NCBI GenBank assembly: GCA_026874595.1
Contig: CM049311.1
Location: 42,225,676 to 42,289,675 of the forward strand
Source: Sipunculus nudus
Taxonomy: Eukaryota; Annelida; Sipuncula; Golfingiida; Sipunculidae
Reading direction: 5' to 3'
Length of the DNA: 64,000 bases
Translations under genes and position numbers: made by a program
The notes under the pieces: generated by a model
Database searches by the model: none
What the model was told of the DNA's origin: nothing
The model's input: the letters and a program-made list of their open reading frames with translations, nothing else
Part shown: piece by piece, positions 32,679 through 43,214 of the stretch
How positions within the stretch are numbered: the first letter of the stretch is position 1
Layout: each line of letters opens with the position of its first letter

Positions 32679-33690
32679 TCAGCCATTCATGATAGCGACA
32701 AGTACCTCTTTCAGCGTGTCATCATTTGCAGTATGCTCTGCAAGTTTGTCCCATACTGAATCATAAAACTGCTTAGTTGACTTAATCATTTCTATATGCA
32801 GATCAATTTCTCTTTCTGTACTACTTTGTTTAGCTTCTGTAAAGAAGGCACGTGAAAGTGTATCCACTACCACTAGATATTTTCCTGGTATGTATTCTAA
32901 CGTAATATCATAGTGGCGAAGTCGGAGTTATTCTCTGTAGTCTTGGAGTCAGGTCACACAAGTTCTTGTTGTGCAAAGCAACCAACGGCTCTTGATCAGT
33001 TTATGCCATGACAAGAGATCCATAAATATAGTCATGAAACTTTTTGGTAGCAAAAACTAATCCTAGCAGCTCCTTTTCAATTTGAGCATAATTACGCTCA
33101 GCTGGCGACATAGGCCTAAAGGCATAAGCGACTGGTCTCCAGTGATTGTCAGTCTCTTGCAGTAACATGGCCCCTAAACCAGTTTTAGATGCATCTGAAG
33201 ACACTTTGTGTTTTTTCTTTGGGTCAAAGAACTGAAGTATTGGCTCACATGTCAGTGCGTCTTTGAGTTGTTGCCACTCACCTGCATGTTCTGAAGTCCA
33301 CCGCCATTTACTATCATGCAACAACAGTTCTCTGAGGCATGTTGTTTTCACAGACATATTGGGTACAAATCTAGATAAATAATTAACCATACCTGAAGCT
33401 CTCTGGAGCTCTTCTTTGAATGTTGGGTTTGGCATTTTCTCAGTTGCACTGGCTTTCTTTGGATCTGGACAGACTCCTTCACCGGTTAATTTATCACCAA
33501 CAAATGTCAAAGCTGGTTCTACTATTGCACATTTGTTCAAGTTAAGTTTCAAGCCAGCTGAGGTTTTCTAAACTATCAAGTTATTGTTTGAGTTTATCTT
33601 TGAGTGCTGCTGGCACTCTTCTAGCTGCATATATTACTGGACATGCATTTTCTTTCAGGTTGATGTTTACTGTTCCTTCTAGGCAGCCTT
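32679..33690 (-). pseudogene. pol: RNase H and remnant reverse transcriptase of gypsy C
   Basis: The clean frame 33001-33552 holds the RT thumb and connection (NKCAIVEPALTFVGDKLTGE, YLSRFVPNMSVKT) and RNase H (VSSDASKTGLGAMLLQE, VAYAFRPMSPAERNYAQIEK, ELLGLVFATKKFHDY). The end of RNase H and the tether continue at 32679-32873 (VVDTLSRAFF). Upstream, 33553-33690 holds only the RT beginning (ARRVPAALKDKLKQ). It is joined within about 10 codons to the thumb, so the fingers, palm and catalytic DD box are missing, plus two stops. It cannot polymerise. Confidence 0.85.
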
Positions 33691-34158
33691 AACCTTTGAA
33701 TATATCTTTATATTTTTCTGCTTCTCTGTCTTTAGTCAGAGGACTCGTTTCACTGACACTGTAAACTTTACAGACATCTCTAGTCCTTATCACAAGACCA
33801 AGGTGCTCACTTGTTGCCACACCAAGTATTGACTGTTGAACATCATGATCATCTGGCACAATCACAAATTTTATTCTGACAAAGGATTTACCATTTTTCA
33901 GAGTCAGTTTCATGAAACAAACACCCTTGGTTTGAATATCAGAATTGTTATAGGCTTTCAACTGTACTGTCTTGTCCAGCAGCTTTGGTTTAATCTCTGG
34001 TCCTTGATAGTCTGACCATGTGAGAATATTAGCCTGAGCACCACTGTCATTTTTCATGGGAATACCTGTTCCATTAATTTCAACTGGTGCTATCCATTCA
34101 TACCTGCTACGGTCTGTGTATTCATTTACAGTATCTATAAACATACCCAAACCGTCTG
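33689..34158 (-). pseudogene. Aspartic protease of gypsy C
   Basis: A 153-codon frame with the active-site motif KNDSGAQANIL (D-S-G-A), then the SILGVATSEHLGLV block that corresponds to the second conserved protease motif, ending EKYKDIFKG at the RT boundary. At its upstream edge it is cut by the F1 insertion at 34159; the last gag residues lie at 37316. The triplet TTG taken as a start by a simple frame search is not a true start, since the protein continued from gag. Confidence 0.8.
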
Positions 34159-37100
34159 TTTTTAGCTCAGCTGACTATAAGTCATCTGAGCTATAGTCAT
34201 GGTCCATTGTCCGTCGTCCGTCCGTCTGTCGTGCCGTCCGTCCGTCTGTCCGTCTGGATGTCCGTCCGTAAGACTGGCACGTTTCGACACCGTTGGACCT
34301 ATGAATCTGAATTTCGGCATACAGTTAGATGTCCCCATAATCTCCTACCATGCCAGAAATCAGGTCAATAGGACTTCGTTCCTTTTAGATATTAAGGAAA
34401 AACCTCAATTTTTTATTAGAAATCTATTTTCACACTTCAGGACTGCCTAATATCCAAACCGCTCATTTGGTTTTCTTCATATTTACCATAAATATTCCTC
34501 TATATAGTTCCTATGTACATGCCAGATATGAAGTCAGTATTATATAATTTAAAAAAGTTATGGGCCCAAACATAATGGACTTTGTAAAAAAATCAGGAAG
34601 ATATTTGGTCACTTAAGACCAAAAGTGTTAAAGGAAGGGACTTTTTTTCCAGTAATACAACTTTAATTAATCAAAATTTAATTGTATACCAATAATTAGA
34701 TCAAAATCTGTTAAATTTTTTTAAATATTGGCAAAAATATAAAATTGGTACCTTAAATTTTGCCCAACTTTGGCCATGGCACGTTTTTTTCCTGTAAGTA
34801 CTGTGGATTTAATTTTCACACCATGTATACATAAGGATTTAATCTGTTAAAATCTGAAATTTAAAAATGAAAGCTGCAAAATTAGGCTAGTTATTGAATT
34901 TTTTTGGAGGCTCTTGTTGTATTCCCTTACATTGTCAAGCAGTCCACTTTGATGACTGTAGGTCATTCAGTGCACATCTCTATGCACCCTAGGCTGTTGA
35001 CATAATTTTAGACGTCCCCAAAATCTCCTACCATACCGAAAATTGGGTCATTAGGACTTCGTTCCTTCGAGATATTAAGGGAAAAAAACTCTGTTTTCCT
35101 TAAAAAAGCCATTGTTACACTTCAAGGCTGCCTAATATAAAAAACACTGATCTGTTTTTGATTGTATTTAGTATTCACATTCTTTTATACATTTTCTATG
35201 AACATACCAAAAATTAGGTCAGTATTAGGTATTATTTTAAATTTGTGGGCCAAAACATAATGCAATTTTTTAAAAAATCAGGAAATATATTTACTCACCT
35301 AACATGAGAATTGCTGAACCTAGAGACTTTTTTTCAGGAATATAACATTATTTAATCAAGATTCAATTGTTTACCCAAAATTAGATCTGAATTTTGCAAA
35401 TTTTTCAAGTTATTAGCATAAATAAAAAATCAATACCTTAAATATTGTCCAACTTTGGCACTGTTGATTTAATTTTCACAGCATATATGCATAAGGATTT
35501 AATCTTTTAAAATCCGAACTTTCAAAAGAAATTGATTGGAATGAATAGCTTTTATCCATGTTTTCATACACCATGTCAAGTGTTGTTTACATCTAGCCCA
35601 CCTAGTAGTACAGCCTTCACTTGCATTATGTAACCCACCCCAGGCAGCTTACCTTTGCCAAGCTTGGCCACTACTAGCAGGCTTCCCCTCTGCCCGGCAC
35701 TCATCCCCCCAGCTGGTGCATAAACTAGATGAATGTTATAATTTTTCTGTATTTTATTTTATTCTTGGACATGCTACATTTTAGATTTTGTATTGAACCA
35801 CCAAGGTAACAATGATTAAAGTGTACATTTAATTGTGTCCACAAAGTGGTGTATTGCTGTGAAAGTGTGGATGTTCATGAGATAAGTAATTCCTTACTTC
35901 AGAAGAGTAAAAACTTCACCAGGTGTGAAATTGACTATTAATTCCAGTAATTAATTAAAACTGGGATAGTAATAAGCACAATGATATTGTTTGTCCCTCA
36001 TTCAACCAACAGTGTGTATACTTTATTTAAAAAGATGTTTTATTTTATCAAATTTACTTTTATTTTATTTTGGTGAATAAAATTAAGCATGTCCTGAAAA
36101 CTCCAATGTGCAAAACTTTTTAATAGTGATTCAAGGAATATTCTTGTAGATGCCATGTTGTGGCATTATTTTCTTTTAAAATCAGTTTAAACATTTATGA
36201 TTTAAAAATAATAAAATATATGTGTATGCATAATATGACCCAATGTTTTTTACTCTGTATATATAATGATTGCAACTTTTGCAACAATTCTAATATTTTA
36301 AGTTATATTTTCAGGTTTTTTAATTAAAAATTTATAAACCTGTAAATAAAAAAATGATTCAGATAAAAACTTCTTCATGGAAAAAGTGGATCTGCTTAAA
36401 AAAATAGGATTATATATAAACTTAAATGCATTATTCTCTTTAAAGTGAAATAAAGGTATTAGTCCATTCTGTCCACTTGCCTGTCCATCTGTAAATTTTC
36501 GTATGCAACACAGTATCTCAAAACTTTACTGTTTTTCTTCATGACAGTCTTGTATTAGTTTGCAATCATATATTTAGAACTTTACTATAACCAAGTAGGA
36601 GGGCCCCTTTCCTCTTAGCTTTTCATATTCTTATATAAATGAAAAACATTACAATAGAATATTTCTACATCCATCTTCGTGCTGCCCTCACTTTTCCCTT
36701 CTCCGAACCCCATCCCAAAGTTAGCCTCAGTAAGCAAGAACAAGGTGAATCAGATATATTCATACTTTAATATTTTGTATAACTATTCGTCCATAGGTAC
36801 CTATGTACATGCCAGAAATTATGTCAATATTGTGTAATATGTAGACATAGTGGGCATCACAATAATGTACCTTGTCAAGACTAAAGAGATAATGTGTCAT
36901 ACAGTCACATATTCATAAATCACTTCATCAGCATAGTTAATCATAACATCATATTTGTCAAATTGAATGCTTGCAGACTACCATACACTTTAGATCCTTC
37001 AACAAATAGCCTTATCATTATTCTACTACTGCTTATTACTTCTGTCATTGCATTCATATTTGCTCAAATATATCACAATTTTCAACCCCTCCTAAATAAA

Positions 37101-37314
37101 TAAAAAATAAACCACTTTATTTGACTCTATTAATCCACCAGTCAGGTAATTTCATTTATCATTTACTCACATATTACATTACATTCCTTTATAATAGCCC
37201 AACATGTACATGATATTCATAAGCTTTATCGACTCGATATAGTATCACAGTGGAGAAACATTTATAGTCCAATCACGATCAGCTGAGCGCCGTGACCCAT
37301 GGGTCCCTTGTTTT
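34159..37314 (+). mobile_element. Helentron-like element F1, complete 3.16-kb copy
   Basis: The head is T run + AGCTCAGCTGACTATAAGTC at 34164, forming a hairpin with its near-complement, followed by the GTCCGTCC microsatellite. The tail is TCAGCTGAGC (37279-37288), the 12-bp palindrome GACCCATGGGTC (37294-37305) and CCTTG (to 37310), then T. GCTCAGCTGA near the 5' end and TCAGCTGAGC near the 3' end are exact inverse 10-mers. The body has two large diverged repeats (blocks starting TTAGATGTCCCCATAATCTC at 34326 and TTAGACGTCCCCAAAATCTC at 35007). It interrupts gypsy C between gag and protease; flanks GTCTG and ATCTG could be a short target copy or chance. No gene. Confidence 0.85.
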
Positions 37315-38034
37315 AATCTGAATCACTGGACTCTTCAACATTTACTGTCATGATTTTTCTAGAACGGCACTTTTTGGCAAAATGGTTTTGTCCCCGACAT
37401 TTTGTGCAATTTTGTCCTCAGGCATTTAGCGGAGCATGGTCATAAGCCACATCTGCTACAGTCTGTGATAAAATTATCCTTTCTATCAGCTACAGGTTTC
37501 TGTTTTGGTTTAGGTTCTTTTTGACGTCTCTTTTTCTGCCCTGACCATGATTTAGATATTACTGCACTAACCTTAGCACTTTCAGAGTGCTTGAACGATT
37601 TCATCTGTGCCTGGGTGGTTTCTTGGGCTACACATGAGATCCTCTTTTAACTCAACATAATTACAGCTGTCTGCCTTCAGTCTCAAGTCCGTTAAGTACT
37701 GTTCAATCGGTTCCCCCTCCCACTGTTTTCGGGAACTGAAAATGAAATGCTTGTATATTTAATTTTTATGCAGATAACAAAAAGCTTGAAACTTTTGTAT
37801 GACAGTATCGTACTCAGTTTTATCTTCTCCTGTGGAGTAAGTGAAGGTGCGATACAGTTCTTGGGCCTCAGACCCAGCCACCATCAAAAGCAAGCCTATC
37901 TTGCCAGCATCACCGGCTCTGGCGGCACCAATAGCTTCCAGATACCAGGCAAACTGTTAATGGAATTTCCTCCACATCTCAGAAATATTCCCACAACTCA
38001 ACTTCAGGGGTGCTGGGGGCTTCAGCTGATCCAT
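37315..38034 (-). pseudogene. gag: Gag relic of gypsy C
   Basis: The start MDQLKPPAPLKLSCGNISEM (ATG at 38032-38034) is followed by FAWYLEAIGAARAGDAGKIG and LLMVAGSEAQELYRTFTYS, the helical capsid-like domain, then EGEPIEQYLTDLRLKADSCN. The zinc knuckle CTKCRGQNHFAKKC is near 37375-37416, and VNVEESSDSD closes the part before the F1 element. Stops at about 37954 and 37760 and a frame change near 37600 show decay. It lies 50 bp downstream of the primer site. Confidence 0.85.
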
Positions 38035-38083
38035 GATGCCACAATATTTTTGGCTACAGACTGAGGATGATCATAATTTAATT

Positions 38084-38205
38084 CGGATTCACTCCTGGTA
38101 CCATGTATTGTAACCTGGACGCCATATTGCATAACGCAAAACAGTCTTTATTATGCTGTAAAACGGATAGCGCACCAGGAAACACTGTCGTAAAAGTGTC
38201 ACGCA
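38084..38205 (-). repeat. Primer-binding site and truncated 5' LTR of gypsy C
   Basis: On the coding strand TGGTACCAGGAGTGAATCCG (38084-38103) follows an end reading GGTTACA a few bases before it. TGTAACCTGG at 38109 would be the LTR edge. Only about 97 bp of LTR are visible before the F2 element begins at 38207. The matching 3' LTR was not found. Confidence 0.55.
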
Positions 38206-38206
38206 T

Positions 38207-41200
38207 TTTTTAGCGAACCTGTGAGCTTATGCGATGGTGCGGCATCGTGCATCGTGTGTCGTGCATCATCTGTACGATAACCATAGCAATCTCAAAAACG
38301 GCAGGAGCTAGCATAAAAAAATATTTTGTTTATTTTTTTTCTAACTGCATTTTCTTAGATTTTATAGGGAAAAGCTTAAAAAGCTTTAAAAATCTTCTTC
38401 TCCGAAACTGTCCAGCTAAATTGTCCAATATTTCACAGAAATGATCCCTGGAACAATCTCTCTCAAGTTTGTTCGAATGGTTTCCAGTTTGGAGATTTTT
38501 GGCTGAGTTACAGGAGGTTGAACTTTGTCATCTGTCCAAAAAAGCATATTAAAATTTCAATCTCAGAAACGGCTGGAGCTATCATCACCAAATTTTATGC
38601 CAATGTTGGTCACATAGGTCATATCTGAAATTGAGGTATTGGTGGCGCCACCTGCATCGGCCTTTTTTGTTTTTGTACTGGGTCTTCAGTGCGTGTATCA
38701 CACTGAGGGCTACAAAAAACTTCTTCTCTGAAACCATATGGCCCAAAAGTTTAATATCGCACAGAAATGATCCTAGGGTAGTTATGGGAAGCTGAATTTA
38801 GTCATATGCCATAACAGCCCATTTTAGCTCAGTGGCTACAAAGATCTTCTTCTCAAAATAACTGGGCCAAATTCTTATATCTCACATATTAATTATCCTC
38901 TGATGTTGATAATTCAAGTTTGTTCAAATGATTTAGGTTCAGTGCTTTTTGGCTGAGTTACAGGAAGCTGAACTTAGCCAGTTTGCTGTATCTTCCTACA
39001 TGAGTTATAAACCTACAAAACATTTTTCGACTGATGCCACTGAAGCCAGTTTGTTAAATATTTTGCAGGAATAATCCCTACAATAATTCTTATAATAATT
39101 GTCATTAATGGTTCAACATGAATGATTTTTGGCTGAATTTTGGAGATTGAATTGAGTCATTTTACCATATATGTTAGCTGTGTGATGCTGTTACATCTAG
39201 CCTGGCACCAGTTTATCAGTTTATCTATTACATCATGCTACTAAACATTTTGATTTCAGATTATCTTTGGTTAAAATTGACAAGAAAGTTTTTTTAAAGC
39301 TTTTAAAAAAATTAGATTTAAAATAATCATCATGCCAGGCAATGTTACAATCATGGATAATCAGCTCTCTGTGGCTATTTAAAGACAATTGTACATGGAT
39401 TATAAATTATTGGTATCCCTACTAAACTTAATTCAAGAATTTGCTGTCAATGAGATATATCTGTATTTCAGATATATATTCAGTATGCATCTGTAATAAT
39501 ATTACATATATTCCTGATTTCTTTTTTATAAAAAGTCAGCTGAAAAGCATTTTGTATTGGGAAAATTAATTTCAAAGTTATTTCAAGAAGGGATCACTTT
39601 TGTGTACAGATTGCAGCACTTGGTTTTCCATTAACAGATTGCAGTGCCTTGATGTTGGCCATTAGCCAAGATGATGTCAGCTCTATAAATAGTTTTGGCA
39701 CAGTGCCAGGATTGGAAGAAGTGCAGAAGTGCAGCAGGGTATAGGTAGAGAGTTCACTCAGTGCAGTAGCTGCATTCTATTTATAGCTTTGGCAGACTGC
39801 CATCTTTGTCAGATTATGCAACAGGTCAAGAGTTCACTCAGTGCAGCCAGGTACAGGTCTAAAGATTACTCAGTCTAGCCAGGTGCAGGTCAGGAGTTCT
39901 CTCAATGCAGTAGTATCTTGAGGCAGCAGTTTGTCACAGTTCACTCAGGGGCAACTGCCTTACTCACCTAAGCCTCGTCAGCCCAGTGCATCAAACTCTG
40001 GGGAAGTTTGATGAATTGGCCTGATATTTTGACCTGTCTATGCGTCTTTGATGGTATTCTCATTTACAAGACAGGTGGTGCCACTTACATTGACTTTTGC
40101 AGTGCATGTGCCTGCTTATTTCTACAGAGGAATTTGATACATCAGCCTAAAATTGGGCATGTTTATACATGTTGGGTAGCTTTATAGTGTACAAGACTGG
40201 TGGCGGCACCTACAATAATTTTTGCACAATGTATGTCCCTGATTATATCACAGGAGGGGTTTGACATATCACTCTGACATTGGGCATATGTATATATCTT
40301 TTCGTTGTATACAAGACTGGTGGTCCCAGCTACAATCAACTCTGTTTTGGCAGATACTAAGTTTTCAGTTGGATGCCACCGCCACCGCCGTATAGGTTTC
40401 TGGAGAACTCCTCCGTAACCACTGGGCAGAATTTTTTGAAATTCAGAATTATGATCGGGTCACATGTGAACTGCTGTGCCCTTATTTTTAGTTGACTTCT
40501 GACCTTTCCTCTTTGCCCAGCGTCCATTTGTGCATCTGTTTCCACGCATAAACCCACATATCTCAGGAACCGTTTTACCGTTCAGGCTAAAAATTTTGCA
40601 CAAACGTAGCCCTTAGATAGCTTTATAACATACACTAAAAATGGTGGCGCCCCCTGCAACCATTTTTCCACAGTGTCCATCTGTTCATCTGCCTTGGGAT
40701 AAAATCACTCATATCTCTGCATTGGTTGGACTTATCCACCTGAAATTTTGCATGTGTATACATCCTGGACAGCTTTCTTGATTTTATGACAGGTGGTGTC
40801 ACCTACATTCACGTTTAAGCTGCAGACATCCAAGCTACTATCTCTGGAACCATTTGACCAGTTGGGCCAAAATTTTGCATGTGTTTAGATCTCCAATAGC
40901 TCTTAATCAAATTGAAAACCGGTGGCACCACCTGCAACCATTTGCACAGCATCCATCTGTTCATCTGCCTTGGGATAAAATCACTCATATCTCGGCAGTG
41001 GTTTGACTTATCCACCTAAAGTTTTGCAGGTTTATACATCCTTGACAGCTTTCTTGATTTTATGACAGGTGGTGTCACCTACATTCACGTTTAAGCTGCA
41101 GACATCCAAGCTCATATCTCTGGAACCATTTTACCAGTTGGGCCAAAATTTTGCATGTGTATAGATCTCCAATAGCTCTTAATCAAATTGAAAACCAGTG

Positions 41201-42513
41201 GCACCACCTGCAACCATTTGCACAGCATCCATCTGTTCATCTGCCTTGGGATAAAATCACTCATATCTCGGCAGTGGTTTGACTTATCCACCTAAAATTT
41301 TGCAGGTTTATACATCCTTGACAGCTTTCTTGATTTTATGATAGGTGGCGCCACCTACATTCACGCCGCAGACATCCAAGCTCATTTCTCAGGAACCATT
41401 TGACAGATTAGGCAAAAATTTTGCATGTTTATAATTCTCAAATAGCTCTTTATCATACGCAAAACTGGTGGCACCACCTGCAACTATTTTTGCACAGCCT
41501 CCTTCTGTTTGTTTGCCGTTGGATAAAATCACTCATATATCGGCAGTGGTTTGACATATCTGCCTTAAATTCTGCAGGTTTATACATCTTTGATAGCTTT
41601 CTGGATTTTGTGGCAGGTGGTGCCACCTACATTTATGTATACGCCGCAGACATTCAGGCCTATATCTCAGGACTGGTTTGACATATCCCCATGAAATTTT
41701 GCATGTGTATAGATCTCACATAGCTCTTTATCATACTCAAAATTGGTGGCGCCACCTGCCACCATTTTTGCACAGCATCTGTCTGTTTGTCTGCCGTGGG
41801 CTAAAATCACTCATATCTCTGTAGTGGTTTGACTTATCTGCCTAAAATTTTGCATGTTTATACATCTTGGATAGATTTCTTGGCAGGTGGCACCACCTAC
41901 ATTTATGTAAAGGCTGCAGACATTCAGACTTATTTTTCAGGACTGGTTTGACATACCCCCCTTAAATTTTGCATGTGTATAGATCTCACATAGCTTTTAA
42001 TCATACACAAAATTGGTGGCGCCACCTGCCAACATTTTTCGCAGCGTCCATCTGTTTGTCTGCTGTGGATAAATCACTTATATACAAGTAGTGGTTTGAC
42101 TTATCTGCTCAAAATTTTGCATATGTATACAACTTGGACAGCTTTCTGGATTTTGTGGTAGGTGGCGCAACCTACATACACAATTCGGCTGCAGACATCC
42201 AGGCTATATGCAACACACCTCACTCTATTTCCCTTGCCACTCAATCCATGCCTCACTTCACACGTCCCATTCCGATTTTGGCGGATACACGTAGTCGCTT
42301 GTTGACTACCTGTATTCTAGTTTTTGTGTTGTGTGCACCCATGCCAGAATTTCAGCAGTGATGTTTGTTTGTTTCTTGTTCAAAGTGTTTAGTACTTGCA
42401 TTGTTCCTATACATGTTACACATGTTCTTAAAAAGTAATGGTCCAGCATTGAAGCATATTTACCTGGTGTAATCTCATTGCACAGGTTACGCATTAGGCC
42501 TGTAGGCCTTGTT
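38207..42513 (+). mobile_element. Helentron-like element F2, complete 4.3-kb copy
   Basis: The head is T run + AGCGAACCTGTGAGCTTATG (38212) and a GTGCGGCATCGTGCATCG microsatellite. The tail is CACAGGTTACGC (SIR with one inserted base), ATTAGGCCTGTAGGCCTTG (palindromic AGGCCT pair), ending at 42511. The body has a first part shared with the copies at 54532 and 61541, then from about 40080 at least eight units of about 150-270 bp each carrying a GGTGGCGCCACC-type palindrome and the phrase AAAATTTTGCATGT. No coding region. It truncates the gypsy C LTR. Confidence 0.8.
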
Positions 42514-42984
42514 ATAACTCGATCTAGTTTGACCCTAGCTTATTAAGTTACAAGTGGTGTAGACTAAACTTTAATATAGACTCTGTACTTACATGACATT
42601 TTATAATGTTAGTCTATTGAGTTTGTGTGGTAAAGGATGTGTTTTCATTTATTAATCCTGTGTGGTCCAGCTTTGATCCAGTTGAGGTGCGATATGACAG
42701 CTCTAGGCATATGATCATGCAATTTTCCTCTGTTTTTTGGTCATGGCTTTCTGCTCTGCCGTTTCAGCAGCACATGTGCATGTAGGCTAAATATATCATG
42801 ATTAAATTAAAATTTATATGACTGTTATCTTAATGCAATGAATAAATTCTACTCCGTCCTCTTCTTTTTCTTCTTCTTCTTATTATATTATTACAAATAA
42901 ACACAAGCATCACGTTTGACACCACCATCAAATAGGCCTATTTATATTTTCATTTACATTAGAAATTTATTGATTTGAAGCTCA
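42514..42984. other. Unassigned stretch
   Basis: No gene recognised. If F2 inserted into the gypsy C 5' LTR, the rest of that LTR should begin here, but there is no second copy to test this. Confidence 0.3.
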
Positions 42985-43041
42985 AGCCACTTGGTCATTT
43001 CTTTGAAGAAGATAAATAAAAAAAATTTCACTGGAAATTGT

Positions 43042-43111
<70 letters not shown>

Positions 43112-43214
43112 ATGAAATTCTATAAAAGAAGCTATAAAAGAAGGTAAAAAAACAACAATTGCTCGCCCGCACTGATTTTCACAAAAATTGTCTGAAATCA
43201 TTCTGTTTTTAAGG
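42985..43214. mobile_element. Decayed Harbinger-like MITE relic with (TA)n
   Basis: The words TTTCTTTGAAGAAGATAAA, CTCGCCCGCACTGATTTTC and AAAATTGTCTGAAATCA follow the order seen in the right halves of the other two MITE copies. A TA run of about 60 bp (43040-43101) is inserted. The terminal repeats are no longer clear. Confidence 0.35.

Larger units (their letters stand above)
31379..38205 (-). mobile_element. Ty3/gypsy retrotransposon C, split and defective
   Basis: Minus-strand order from right: partial 5' LTR (38109-38205), primer site (38084-38103), gag, protease, RT remnant, RNase H, integrase and C-terminal tail ending at 31501. A purine-rich tract (AGAAAAAAGGAG on the coding strand, about 31383-31394) is followed by TTG at the edge of an F1 insertion, in the place expected for the 3' LTR start. 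A complete F1 element (34159-37314) separates gag from protease. The sequence is different from gypsy A and B. Every gene is broken except for parts of protease and RNase H. Confidence 0.85.

Noticed and set aside
34154-37320. TCTG on both sides of the complete F1 copy read as a 4-bp target duplication
   Set aside because: Not adopted: the two other insertions with known pre-insertion sequence (43696 and 54532) show no duplication other than T, and four matching bases can be chance. Left open for the family alignment.
37747-38064. Plus-strand open frame of 105 codons
   Set aside because: It is the opposite strand of the gypsy C gag relic, whose minus-strand reading shows the Gag domain and zinc knuckle.
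42954-43172. Open frame rich in Tyr-Ile repeats
   Set aside because: It is a translation of the TA dinucleotide run.
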